In this document: piece by piece, positions 1 to 7,501 of the stretch
How positions within the stretch are numbered: position 1 is the stretch's first letter
How the letters are laid out: every line of letters begins with the position of its first letter
DNA from: Actinomycetota bacterium
Lineage (GTDB): Bacteria; Actinomycetota; Actinomycetes; S36-B12; CAIYMF01
Direction: 5' to 3'
Length of the DNA stretch: 64,000 bases
NCBI GenBank assembly: GCA_026393115.1
Contig: JAPLAU010000018.1
Location: 62,001-126,000, forward strand
Translations under genes and position numbers: made by a program
Notes under the pieces: generated by a model
Told to the model about the DNA's origin: nothing
What the model saw: the letters and a program-made list of their open reading frames with translations, nothing else
Databases searched by the model: none

Positions 1-519
1 TACGAGCACCAGGCGCGACTTGCATCCCGGCTGGGCTACTCCGCTATTCACATTCCGAACAGTCGCGACGCGCAACTCTCTGAGGCCGAGGTCACACAAC
101 TGATACGTGCGGCAGAGCCAATGTCGGTCATCACAGACGACGACGATAACGACGACGATGCGACCATTGTGCGGCGCAACGACCCCGACCTTGTGCGCAG
201 CACCCGCGCGATGCTGACAGCACTTGGCGACGAGCGGCCCGTCACGGTTGCTGTGTCACTGTCGATCGGCCGCACCCGCAGCGAGGCGATGGCTCGCGCT
301 GACCGCGATCCGCGGCTCGTGGGTGCTGCTCATCCGCAAGAGTCCGGCATTTTCGGAACCTTCGAACAGGCTCAGCAGCAGGTTCTCGAACTTGCCCGGG
401 CAGGTGCGCAGATACTGCTCGTCACGGTGCCCCAGGAGCTCGACATCGCTGACGTTCTCGCGCAGGTTCGGGCATTGGTGGTCGGCGCAACCCCCGCTCT
501 ATTCAACGATGAGAACTAG
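1..519 (+). CDS. Luciferase-like (LLM class) flavin-dependent oxidoreductase, C-terminal part
   Basis: The reading frame is open from the first base and ends with TAG at 517-519, so the N-terminus lies outside the window. The 172 visible residues read like the C-terminal half of F420- or FMN-dependent luciferase-like TIM-barrel oxidoreductases: a segment ending in GYSAIHIPNS, a run of acidic residues (DDDDNDDD), then an 'ESGIFGTFEQAQQQVLELARAGAQ' type helix and a final strand/helix with ILLVTVPQE, which matches the usual family tail. The family is known to oxidise or reduce small organic substrates; the substrate cannot be told. Its stop overlaps the convergent IclR gene by four bases. Position next to an aromatic island suggests, but does not prove, a catabolic role. 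Confidence 0.6.
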   Translation, partial: YEHQARLASRLGYSAIHIPNSRDAQLSEAEVTQLIRAAEPMSVITDDDDNDDDATIVRRNDPDLVRSTRAMLTALGDERPVTVAVSLSIGRTRSEAMARADRDPRLVGAAHPQESGIFGTFEQAQQQVLELARAGAQILLVTVPQELDIADVLAQVRALVVGATPALFNDEN

Positions 520-1292
520 CGGCCCGCCGGACCTTGGTCAATCTGACGCGCACACGCTTGCAGGAGCGGCAGAAAGTCATGCTCGACTGTCTTGAGCGGA
601 ACACGCGCTGCGTGCGTGCTGGCATTAATAGCCGCCACTACCCGGCCGCCCGCATCGTGCACAGGAACCGCAACCGAACGCACCCCGTCTTCGAGTTCTT
701 GATCCATCACGCAATAGCCCTGCTTGCGAACCCGCATGAGTTCCGCGCGTAGTGCGACAGGATCAGTGATGGTGCGCGAGGTTCGTGCAACGAGTTCGGC
801 GCGACCTAGGTACTCATCAATCGCGGTGTCATCGAGAAATGCCAACATGACCCGCCCCATCGATGTGCAGTAGGCAGGCAGACGAGTGCCCACGGACAAT
901 CCGATGGTCATGATTCGGTTCGTCGATGCACGGGCCACGTAGACGATGTCATCACCGTCGAGTACCGACGCCGAACATGATTCATGCAACTGCTCAGCGA
1001 GTTCCTCGAGATGGTCCTGGGCGATGTGCGCCAACGAGAAGGACGACAGATACGCGTATCCGAGTTGAAGAACACGCGGTCGCAAACTAAAGAGCCGGCC
1101 GTCGGATGACACGTAGCCGAGGTGCTCAAGGGTGAGCAGGAAGCGACGGGCTGCCGCGCGAGTCATGCCAGTTTCGCGGGCGACATCCGAGAGCGTCAAT
1201 CGCGGCCGCTCGCGCGAAAACGCCTGAATGACTGCCAACCCGCGCTCGAGGGACTGAACAAACTCCAGCGGACGCTGCACCTCGTCTGCCAT
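516..1292 (-). CDS. IclR-family transcriptional regulator (PcaR/PcaU-like)
   Basis: 258 residues from ATG at 1292; a GTG at 1310 would add six. An N-terminal winged helix-turn-helix (SLERGLAVIQAF, LTLSDVARETGMTRAAARR, LEHLGYV) is followed by the IclR effector domain, including GTRLPAYCTSMGRVMLAFL and a late QELEDGVRSVAVPVHD segment. IclR proteins of the PcaR/PobR branch control protocatechuate and related aromatic pathways by binding short inverted repeats near promoters. The gene is divergent from the hydroquinone dioxygenase operon, with two palindromes between them, so it is the probable regulator of that operon and of itself. Whether it activates or represses cannot be read from sequence. 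Confidence 0.88.
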   Translation of the reverse strand: MADEVQRPLEFVQSLERGLAVIQAFSRERPRLTLSDVARETGMTRAAARRFLLTLEHLGYVSSDGRLFSLRPRVLQLGYAYLSSFSLAHIAQDHLEELAEQLHESCSASVLDGDDIVYVARASTNRIMTIGLSVGTRLPAYCTSMGRVMLAFLDDTAIDEYLGRAELVARTSRTITDPVALRAELMRVRKQGYCVMDQELEDGVRSVAVPVHDAGGRVVAAINASTHAARVPLKTVEHDFLPLLQACARQIDQGPAGR

Positions 1293-1317
1293 GGCGCCAC
1301 TGTAGTGCACAGTGTGC

Positions 1318-1328
1318 GTTCTGCGAAC
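1318..1328. promoter_or_regulatory. Palindrome GTTC-TGC-GAAC upstream of the IclR gene
   Basis: Perfect 4+3+4 inverted repeat about 26 bases upstream of the IclR ATG. Its arms (GTTC/GAAC) recur in the larger palindrome at 1436-1453, which suggests that the same dimeric regulator binds both. It is a candidate autoregulatory operator. Confidence 0.45.
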
Positions 1329-1435
1329 AGACGGACGCTGTGCGCACGTTCTTGAATCTTTGGTACCACTCGCACGAAGAAGATGGGTGTACCTCTTGAC
1401 TTAGGACCTCACGACGGGCCACTCTTTGTTCTGAG

Positions 1436-1453
1436 AGCGAACGAAAGTTCGCT
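1436..1453. promoter_or_regulatory. Palindromic operator candidate of the hydroquinone operon
   Basis: AGCGAAC-GAAA-GTTCGCT is a perfect 7-bp inverted repeat with a 4-base spacer. A weak -10-like TATACG overlaps its end at 1453-1458, so a bound regulator would sit on the promoter. It lies about 95 bases upstream of the hapC-like ATG at 1546. The rest of the 253-base intergenic region shows no further clear structure. Confidence 0.5.
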
Positions 1454-1545
1454 ATACGCACACAGGCGAGATGCGCACGCCCTCGAACCACGTCAAAATC
1501 TCGGTACACGTCAACATCTCGATACAAGTACTAAGGAGCACTTCT

Positions 1546-2076
1546 ATGGGTACCCCCTCGAAGAGCGGCGGAGTCGAGAAATCCGCCTACACCACCGTCT
1601 TGGGCTCGCTCGACTCCTACGACAAGGGCGGTGTCGAGTTGATCAATGACGACGCCCGTCACTACGCCTTTTCCAATATCTTCGAGGTTGCCTCCAAGAG
1701 CGCGCCGTGGGAAAAGGTCGCCGTCGCAAAGAACTTCGAGTACGTGCTTGAAGCCGTACGAGCCGAGGGAACGTCGCAGTGGCGCACCGCCGCTCACGAT
1801 GAATTCGTGGTGTGCCTCGATGGCGCGGTCACGGTCGAACTCGTCAAACTCGATGCCTCACCGCTCGCACCTGATGCAGGCGGTTCCATCGCTCTTGACG
1901 GTGAACCCACGGGTCGGCCGATGGGTCGCATCCACCTTGCACGTGGTCACCAGGCACTTCTGCCCAGCGGCGCCGCGTACCGATTCAGCGCTCCCTCACC
2001 AGCAGTGCTGATGATGCAAACCATTGCCGGACCCGACACCCAGTTCCGCTGGGCCGAAATTTGCCAGACCGTCTGA
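1546..2076 (+). CDS. hapC: Hydroquinone 1,2-dioxygenase, small subunit (HapC/PnpC-like)
   Basis: 176 residues from ATG at 1546, chosen because AAGGAG (1533-1538) stands eight bases upstream; an upstream ATG at 1471 has no such site. The protein resembles the small cupin-like subunit (about 18-19 kDa) of two-component hydroquinone 1,2-dioxygenases (HapC/HqdA/PnpC): an N-terminal SAYTTVLGSLDSYDKGG segment, EYVLEAVRAEGTSQWRTAAHDEF and a beta-rich core. The known complex is a heterotetramer that opens the ring of hydroquinone to 4-hydroxymuconic semialdehyde; the iron is held by the large subunit. The large subunit follows after 12 bases, and downstream genes complete the pathway. Size and partner support the call strongly; substrate range (plain or substituted hydroquinones) is inferred. 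Confidence 0.85.
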   Translation: MGTPSKSGGVEKSAYTTVLGSLDSYDKGGVELINDDARHYAFSNIFEVASKSAPWEKVAVAKNFEYVLEAVRAEGTSQWRTAAHDEFVVCLDGAVTVELVKLDASPLAPDAGGSIALDGEPTGRPMGRIHLARGHQALLPSGAAYRFSAPSPAVLMMQTIAGPDTQFRWAEICQTV

Positions 2077-2088
2077 GGAGAACACACC

Positions 2089-3075
2089 ATGACTGCTATC
2101 GACAACGACGTCGTCAAGAGCGACACCACCAACGCCGAGGGCTACCACAAGTTCGAACTCGGTGAGTTCACCTTCAGCCGCGATGAGTACTTCGTGTACA
2201 TCGGTTGGCCCACCGGGTCGCACATGATGAGTATCGATGCCTTCCTACGCGCTCTGCAGCGCGATGTGGCGTGGGATTTCTTCTACGGCATCGTGAACTT
2301 CGACGGTGTCTTCGGAACCATGAATCACTACGGCACCGTCGACATCTTCGCCGGCCGTTACAACGACTCGTATCGCAAGGCCGAACTCGACTACAGCGAG
2401 AACCACGAGACACCCGTCATTCGTGAAACCTTCAAGTCGATTCTCGCCGACTGGACGAACGCATCCTTCGACCCGTTCGCCTCACCCCACGAAACGGGAG
2501 CGGCCTGGGGCGTGAAGAGCGGCGACAACCTCGCTGCCGTAACCCGTCGCCGCGTCGCAGCCGCTCGCATGGTCGGTGTGCCGGGCGACGAGCAGATTCG
2601 CACCGATGAGTCGGGCATGCCGGTGAATCGCATGTTTCGTGACATCGATCAGTCCGAGCCCATCATTGAGGTCGAGCCGGGCTTCGAGGGCGAGGTGGCG
2701 GCCTTCAACCTGTTCGCTTTCCTGTCGCGCTCGGACGTCACCTGGAACCCCTCGGTGGTCAGTATCTGCAAGGACTCGCTGTTCTGCCCCACCACCGAGG
2801 AATACATCCTGCCGATCATTCACGGCAACGACCGCGTCGAATGGTTCATTCAACTCAGCGACCAGATCACGTGGGATGTTGAAGACCGCGACACCGGTGC
2901 CGTGCGTTCGCGCGTCACGATGAAGGCGGGCGACGTGTGCGCGATGCCTGCTGACATTCGCCACCAGGGTTACTCACCCAAGCGTTCGATGTTGCTGGTC
3001 TGGGAAAACGGCAGTCTGGATATTCCTGAACTCATTGCCAGCGGCAAGGCACCGACCTACCCGGTCGAGTTCTGA
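2089..3075 (+). CDS. hapD: Hydroquinone 1,2-dioxygenase, large catalytic subunit (HapD/PnpD-like)
   Basis: 328 residues, ATG at 2089 after GAGGAG. The sequence matches the large subunit of two-component hydroquinone dioxygenases from memory of that family: WPTGSHMMSIDAFLRAL (40-56), FFYGIVNFDGVFGT, NHYGTVDIFAGRYN and TEEYILPIIHGND. In PnpD the iron ligands are described as His256, Asn258, Glu262 and His303; here H245, N247, E251 and H292 show exactly the same spacing (H-x-N-x3-E, then His 47 residues after the first). The enzyme would cleave hydroquinone with O2 to 4-hydroxymuconic semialdehyde in the cytoplasm. It is cotranscribed with hapC and followed by a perfect hairpin before the aldehyde dehydrogenase. 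Confidence 0.9.
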   Translation: MTAIDNDVVKSDTTNAEGYHKFELGEFTFSRDEYFVYIGWPTGSHMMSIDAFLRALQRDVAWDFFYGIVNFDGVFGTMNHYGTVDIFAGRYNDSYRKAELDYSENHETPVIRETFKSILADWTNASFDPFASPHETGAAWGVKSGDNLAAVTRRRVAAARMVGVPGDEQIRTDESGMPVNRMFRDIDQSEPIIEVEPGFEGEVAAFNLFAFLSRSDVTWNPSVVSICKDSLFCPTTEEYILPIIHGNDRVEWFIQLSDQITWDVEDRDTGAVRSRVTMKAGDVCAMPADIRHQGYSPKRSMLLVWENGSLDIPELIASGKAPTYPVEF

Positions 3076-3102
3076 CCGTCCAGGCCGTCCAGACCGTCCC
3101 CA

Positions 3103-3135
3103 CCTCCCCGGCCGCAGCCATGTTGGCCGGGGAGG
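3103..3135 (+). promoter_or_regulatory. Intercistronic hairpin after hapD
   Basis: CCTCCCCGGCC, an 11-base loop, then GGCCGGGGAGG: a perfect 11-bp stem in the gap between hapD and the aldehyde dehydrogenase. There is no U-tract, so it looks less like a simple terminator than an mRNA-stabilising or attenuating structure that would leave more dioxygenase than downstream message. Short direct repeats (CCGTCCAG-type) precede it. Confidence 0.6.
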
Positions 3136-3158
3136 ACCGCAACCACTGAGAGAAGTTC

Positions 3159-4622
3159 ATGCAGACGCAGTTGTACATCGATGGCGAGTTCACCGATGGT
3201 GCCGACGGACGCACCATCGAGGTGTTCGACCCGCATGACATGAGCTTGCTCGCGACGATTTCAGAAGCGACTGAAGTCGACGTCGACCGTGCGGTTGAGG
3301 CAGCCAAGCGCGCCTACCCCGAGTGGAAGGCCATGTCAGCCACCGACCGCGGGCGACTCCTGCTGCGTTTGGCCGATGCAATTGAGGCGAACGGCGAGGA
3401 ACTCGCACTGCTCGAAACTCGCGATACCGGTCACCCACTACGCGACTCACGTGGACTCGATCTCGTGCGCACCGCTATGCAGTTTCGCTACTTCGGTGGA
3501 ATGGCCGACAAGTTTCAGGGTTCAGTGGTGCCAGTTGACCGCGGCTTCCTTGACTACGTAGTGCGCGAACCACTCGGAGTTGTCGGTTCGATCGTTCCAT
3601 GGAATTTCCCAATGATGTTTGTCAGTTGGAAGATGGCGCCAGCGTTGGCCGCAGGTAACTGCGTGGTGATGAAGCCGTCGGAACTGACTCCGCTGACTGC
3701 ACTGAGGATTGCTGAATTGGCAGCTGAAGTCGGCTTTCCACGCGGGGTGATCAACGTGCTTCCCGGCTATGGGCAGACGGCAGGTGCACGTCTGGTTACG
3801 CACCCCGATATCGCGAAGATCTCATTCACCGGATCAACTCCCGTCGGCCGCATGATTGCCTCACAAGCTGCTGGTCTTGGCATTCGTACCCACCTTGAAC
3901 TCGGCGGCAAGGGCGCCAACATCGTGTTCGCCGATGCCACCCTGCCCAAAGCGGTCGGCGGTACCGCATTCGGAATTTTCCACAATCAGGGGCAGGCGTG
4001 CATTGCCGCGAGTCGCTTGATCATCCACGAGTCGGTGGCCGATGAGTTCCTCGAGCGCTTCCTGACCCTCGCAGCATCAATCAAGGTCGGAGACCCGAAG
4101 GATCCTGCCACCGAGATGGGCCCACTCACCTCGCCGATACACCGCGACCGCGTACTCAACTACGTTCAGGTGGCAGTCGACGAAGGTGGCGAAGTACTGC
4201 TTGGTGGCAAGGCGCCGAGCGATCCTGCACTTGCGGCGGGTTGCTACGTCGAGCCCACCGTGGTGCGCGCGCAACCCGGTTCACGCGTGACCTGCGAAGA
4301 AGTATTCGGTCCGTTCATGACGGTGCAGACCTTCAGCACCGATGAAGAAGCCCTCGCAATCGCCAACGAAACCGAGTTCGCACTCGGCGGCGGCCTGTGG
4401 ACTAACGACTTGAGCCGCGCACATCGCATGGCGCGCGACATCAATGCCGGCATGGTGTGGGTCAACTCGTACAAGCGTGCGCATCCGGGCTCACCCTTCG
4501 GTGGCATGGGTGCGTCGGGCTATGGCCGCGAGATGGGATTCGAGGCGATGCACGAGTACACCGAAGCCAAGGCCATCTGGATCAACGTCGATGCGGATAT
4601 TCCGCCCTTCTACGCGCGGTGA
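3159..4622 (+). CDS. NAD(P)-dependent aldehyde dehydrogenase, probable 4-hydroxymuconic semialdehyde dehydrogenase
   Basis: 487 residues, normal length for the ALDH superfamily, with ATG at 3159 after GAGAGAAG. Key residues are present: Asn149 in VPWNFPMMF, the cofactor strand ISFTGSTPVG (221-230), general base Glu247 in LELGGKG and nucleophile Cys281 in NQGQACIAASR. Known hap/pnp pathways use such an enzyme to oxidise 4-hydroxymuconic semialdehyde to maleylacetate, and its place between the dioxygenase and the maleylacetate genes supports that substrate. The superfamily is broad, so the exact aldehyde rests on context. catI starts seven bases downstream. Confidence 0.87.
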   Translation: MQTQLYIDGEFTDGADGRTIEVFDPHDMSLLATISEATEVDVDRAVEAAKRAYPEWKAMSATDRGRLLLRLADAIEANGEELALLETRDTGHPLRDSRGLDLVRTAMQFRYFGGMADKFQGSVVPVDRGFLDYVVREPLGVVGSIVPWNFPMMFVSWKMAPALAAGNCVVMKPSELTPLTALRIAELAAEVGFPRGVINVLPGYGQTAGARLVTHPDIAKISFTGSTPVGRMIASQAAGLGIRTHLELGGKGANIVFADATLPKAVGGTAFGIFHNQGQACIAASRLIIHESVADEFLERFLTLAASIKVGDPKDPATEMGPLTSPIHRDRVLNYVQVAVDEGGEVLLGGKAPSDPALAAGCYVEPTVVRAQPGSRVTCEEVFGPFMTVQTFSTDEEALAIANETEFALGGGLWTNDLSRAHRMARDINAGMVWVNSYKRAHPGSPFGGMGASGYGREMGFEAMHEYTEAKAIWINVDADIPPFYAR

Positions 4623-4629
4623 CTATCTG

Positions 4630-5481
4630 ATGCCCACGATCACCACACTGCGAGACGCTGTCGCCGAACACGTGCATGACGGCGACACGGTTGCGCTTGA
4701 GGGATTTACGCACCTGATTCCGGTCGCTGCTGGTCACGAAATCATTCGCCAACGTCGACGCGACCTTCGACTTGTGCGCATGACGCCCGACATCGTGTAC
4801 GACCAGATGATTGGTGCGGGCACCGCGTCATCACTTGTGTTTTCGTGGGGCGGAAACCCCGGCGTAGGTTCACTGCACCGTTTTCGCGATGCGATTGAGA
4901 AGGGCTACCCGCACCCACTCGCGATTGAGGAACACAGTCACGGTGGCATGTCGGTGCGGTATTCGGCGGGTGCCAGTGGGCTTCCGTTTGGAGTGCTGCG
5001 CGGTTACACCGGAACCTACCTCCCGCAACACACCAACTCCATCTCGACGATTCAATGTCCCTTCACTGGTGAATCACTTGCCGCCGTATCGGCGCTGAAC
5101 CCCGACGTCGGAATCATTCATGCGCAGCAGGCCGATCGCGACGGAAACATTGGATTCTGGGGGATTCTAGGGGTTCAGAAGGAGGCAGTCCTCGCGTCTC
5201 GGCGCAGCATTGTCACCGTTGAAGAGGTCGTCGACACCTTCGATAGTCGAGTGCGCGTCGTGCTTCCATCGTGGGTTGTCTCGGCAATCGCGGTCGTGCC
5301 ACGCGGTGCGCATCCGAGTTACGCACACGGTTACTACGAGCGCGATAACTCCTACTACCGCGAGTGGGACGAGATCAGCCGTGATCGCAACAGCTTCGAC
5401 GAGTGGCTGCAACACCATGTGTACGACACCGAGGATTTTGCGCAGCATCTGGCCATGACTCCCGATCTGGCAGGGGTGTGA
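4630..5481 (+). CDS. catI: 3-oxoadipate CoA-transferase subunit A (CatI type)
   Basis: 283 residues, ATG at 4630, seven bases after the preceding stop. It carries the CatI pattern recalled from Pseudomonas: DGDTVALEGFTHLIPVAAGHE, MTPDIVYDQMIGAG, LVFSWGGNPGVGSLHRFRDA, IEEHSHGGM, GASGLPFGVLRGY, WGILGVQKEA and a GGAHPSYAHGYYERDN-like end. These long CatI subunits differ from the shorter PcaI. With CatJ the protein transfers CoA from succinyl-CoA to 3-oxoadipate, giving 3-oxoadipyl-CoA for thiolysis to succinyl-CoA and acetyl-CoA. The stop overlaps the CatJ start by one base, consistent with equal subunit synthesis. Confidence 0.92.
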   Translation: MPTITTLRDAVAEHVHDGDTVALEGFTHLIPVAAGHEIIRQRRRDLRLVRMTPDIVYDQMIGAGTASSLVFSWGGNPGVGSLHRFRDAIEKGYPHPLAIEEHSHGGMSVRYSAGASGLPFGVLRGYTGTYLPQHTNSISTIQCPFTGESLAAVSALNPDVGIIHAQQADRDGNIGFWGILGVQKEAVLASRRSIVTVEEVVDTFDSRVRVVLPSWVVSAIAVVPRGAHPSYAHGYYERDNSYYREWDEISRDRNSFDEWLQHHVYDTEDFAQHLAMTPDLAGV

Positions 5482-6260
5482 TGACGATGGTGACTCAACT
5501 CGACATCGAAACCGACCTCACCTTCACGGCCGACGAAATCATGACGATCGTTGCCTCACGCGAATTGAGCGACGGTGATGTGGTGTTTGTTGGCATCGGA
5601 ATTCCGAGCACGGCGGCCAATCTTGCCCGCCTGACCCATGCTCCGAAGGTGGTGCTGGTGTATGAGTCGGGGACCATTGGCACCAAGCCCACCCGCCCGC
5701 CGCTTTCGATCGGCGACGGCGAACTTGCTGAGACCGCCGATGCTGTGGTGAGCGTTCCCGAAATCTTCGCGTACTGGCTTCAGGCCGGACGCATCGACAT
5801 TGGCTTTCTCGGTGCCGCACAACTCGACCGTTGGGGAAATCTCAACACCACCGTCGTCGGCGACTATGACAACCCCACGGTGCGTCTTCCCGGCGCTGGT
5901 GGCGCGCCGGAAATCGCCTTCAATGCGCGCAAAACGATGGTCGTGCTGCGGCAAAATCCTCGTGCCTTTGTCGACCACCTCGATTTCATTACGAGCGTGG
6001 GCCATTACGAAGGGCATGACTCACGCAGTGCGCTTGGCGCAGCTGGAGGTGGTCCCAGCATCGTCATTACCGATATCGGCGTGTTGCGACCAGAGGCACT
6101 CACCAACGAACTCGTCCTTGTGTCACTGCACCCCGGTCGAACCATTGACGAGGCCGTCAGCGGCACCGGCTGGGAACTTCGTATCGCCGACGACCTCGCC
6201 ACGACTGCGCCACCGACTGCAGCCGAACTCGCAACTCTGCGTGAATTGAGCGGCTCATGA
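5481..6260 (+). CDS. catJ: 3-oxoadipate CoA-transferase subunit B (CatJ type)
   Basis: 259 residues with ATG at 5481 overlapping the catI stop (TGATG); a second ATG lies six bases on. Family I CoA-transferase beta subunit: VVFVGIGIPSTAANLARLTH, then Glu62 in VYESGTIG, the expected residue that forms the covalent CoA-thioester intermediate. LSIGDGELAETADAVV, DIGFLGAAQLDRWGNLNTTVVG and VRLPGAGGAPEIA are typical of CatJ. It works as a complex with CatI. The stop overlaps the maleylacetate reductase ATG by four bases. Confidence 0.92.
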   Translation: MTMVTQLDIETDLTFTADEIMTIVASRELSDGDVVFVGIGIPSTAANLARLTHAPKVVLVYESGTIGTKPTRPPLSIGDGELAETADAVVSVPEIFAYWLQAGRIDIGFLGAAQLDRWGNLNTTVVGDYDNPTVRLPGAGGAPEIAFNARKTMVVLRQNPRAFVDHLDFITSVGHYEGHDSRSALGAAGGGPSIVITDIGVLRPEALTNELVLVSLHPGRTIDEAVSGTGWELRIADDLATTAPPTAAELATLRELSGS

Positions 6261-7369
6261 TCGACGCATTCGAGGCAGTCGTCGACGGGTTCGTGCACGA
6301 GAGTTCACCGATGCGCGTCGTCTTCGGTGCGGGCCGACTCGCTGACGTACCCGATGAGGTTGATCGCATGGGGTGCTCGCGCGTACTACTCGTCGCAGGC
6401 GGTCCGGAGGCGGCCTACGCTGACGCACTGGCCGACGCGCTCGGGCCGCGACTCGCGGGACGATTCTTTGAGGTCGTCATGCACGTGCCCGTTGAGGTGG
6501 CGCGCGCTGCAGCCGACGCTGCCCGCGCTGCGGACGCAGACCTCGTGGTGTGTCTCGGCGGAGGTTCTTCGACAGGAGCGGCGAAAGCAATTGCACTCGA
6601 AAGTGGCCTGCCGATTCTCGCGGTGCCCACCACCTACGCCGGCTCGGAGATGACCACCATCTGGGGGCTGACCGAGAACGGCGTAAAGACCGTGGGTCGT
6701 GATCCGCGCGTACAGCCTCGGGTCGTTGTCTACGACCCCGAACTCACCCTGAGCCTGCCGACCGACCTGTCTGCCGCTAGTGGCATGAATGCGATGGCGC
6801 ATCTGGTTGAGGGGCTCTACGCGCCCGGTGCGTCACCCATCACCACCCTGGTTGCAGAAGAAGGCGTGCGCGCCCTCGCAACGGCCCTTCCACTCGTTGT
6901 CGCTGACCCCTCCGACCTCGCGGCCCGCTCAACCGCGCTCTACGGTGCCTGGCTGGCGGGCTGGACTCTGGGAGTGGCCGGCATGGGTATTCACCACAAG
7001 ATCTGCCATGTCGTGGGTGGCAACTACGACCTACCCCATGCGAGTGTGCATTCGGTGGTGCTGCCCTATGCCATCGCCTACAACCTCGACCACGCGTCAG
7101 CAGCACTCGACCGCGCTCAGCGCGCACTGCAGTCTGCCGGCATCGAGGCGGCCAATCCCGCCCTCGGCATGTGGCAACTTGAGCACGCCATTGGTGCCCC
7201 CACCGATTTGGCCTCGATCGGCCTGTCAGAGGGCGATATCGCCACGGCCGCCGCGGCCGTGGCCGCCGCGGGAATGGTGAATCCCCGGCCGGTCAATGAG
7301 CGGGCCATCGAACAGCTACTTCGGGATGCCTGGGCGGGGACACCGCCTCGACCCATCCCAGACCGATGA
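6257..7369 (+). CDS. Maleylacetate reductase
   Basis: 370 residues, ATGA overlap with catJ. It belongs to the iron-alcohol-dehydrogenase fold: N-terminal dinucleotide domain with GGGSST (101-106) and PTTYAGSEMT (124-133), and an all-helical domain with GMNAMAHLVEGLYAP (176-190) and HHKICHVVGG (246-255). The GMNA-x-AH-x-VE variant, with Asn where true Fe-ADHs have a metal-binding Asp, is a hallmark of maleylacetate reductases. The reaction is NAD(P)H-dependent reduction of maleylacetate to 3-oxoadipate, placed exactly between the ring-cleavage products and CatIJ. It is the last gene of the first operon. Confidence 0.92.
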   Translation: MIDAFEAVVDGFVHESSPMRVVFGAGRLADVPDEVDRMGCSRVLLVAGGPEAAYADALADALGPRLAGRFFEVVMHVPVEVARAAADAARAADADLVVCLGGGSSTGAAKAIALESGLPILAVPTTYAGSEMTTIWGLTENGVKTVGRDPRVQPRVVVYDPELTLSLPTDLSAASGMNAMAHLVEGLYAPGASPITTLVAEEGVRALATALPLVVADPSDLAARSTALYGAWLAGWTLGVAGMGIHHKICHVVGGNYDLPHASVHSVVLPYAIAYNLDHASAALDRAQRALQSAGIEAANPALGMWQLEHAIGAPTDLASIGLSEGDIATAAAAVAAAGMVNPRPVNERAIEQLLRDAWAGTPPRPIPDR

Positions 7370-7382
7370 GATAACGGTTTAA

Positions 7383-7418
7383 TCCCATTTTGCGGGAGCA
7401 TTGTCCCGCGAGGTGGGA
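7383..7418. promoter_or_regulatory. Candidate operator/promoter of the uptake operon (nested TCCC/GGGA repeats)
   Basis: Contains TCCCATTTTGCGGGAG (7383-7398), then TCCC at 7404-7407 and TGGGA at 7414-7418; GCGGGA-N6-TCCCGC (7392-7409) is a perfect palindrome. A 25-base stretch (7383-7407) matches 13256-13280 at 19 of 25 positions with identical spacing of the TCCC/GGGA blocks. TAATAG at 7421-7426 is a possible -10. Both copies precede catabolic operons, so one shared regulator is likely, perhaps the IclR protein encoded at 16298. Confidence 0.6.
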
Positions 7419-7501
7419 AGTAATAGTGTGACGCACGTCGCATCGGTTCCACCCGGCCCCGATGGCAGCAATGGTCAGCAGCAACCCTTGAAGGAGAGTG
7501 G

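Noticed and set aside
3103-3135. Rho-independent terminator
   Set aside because: The stem is strong but no run of T follows, and the operon plainly goes on into the aldehyde dehydrogenase.
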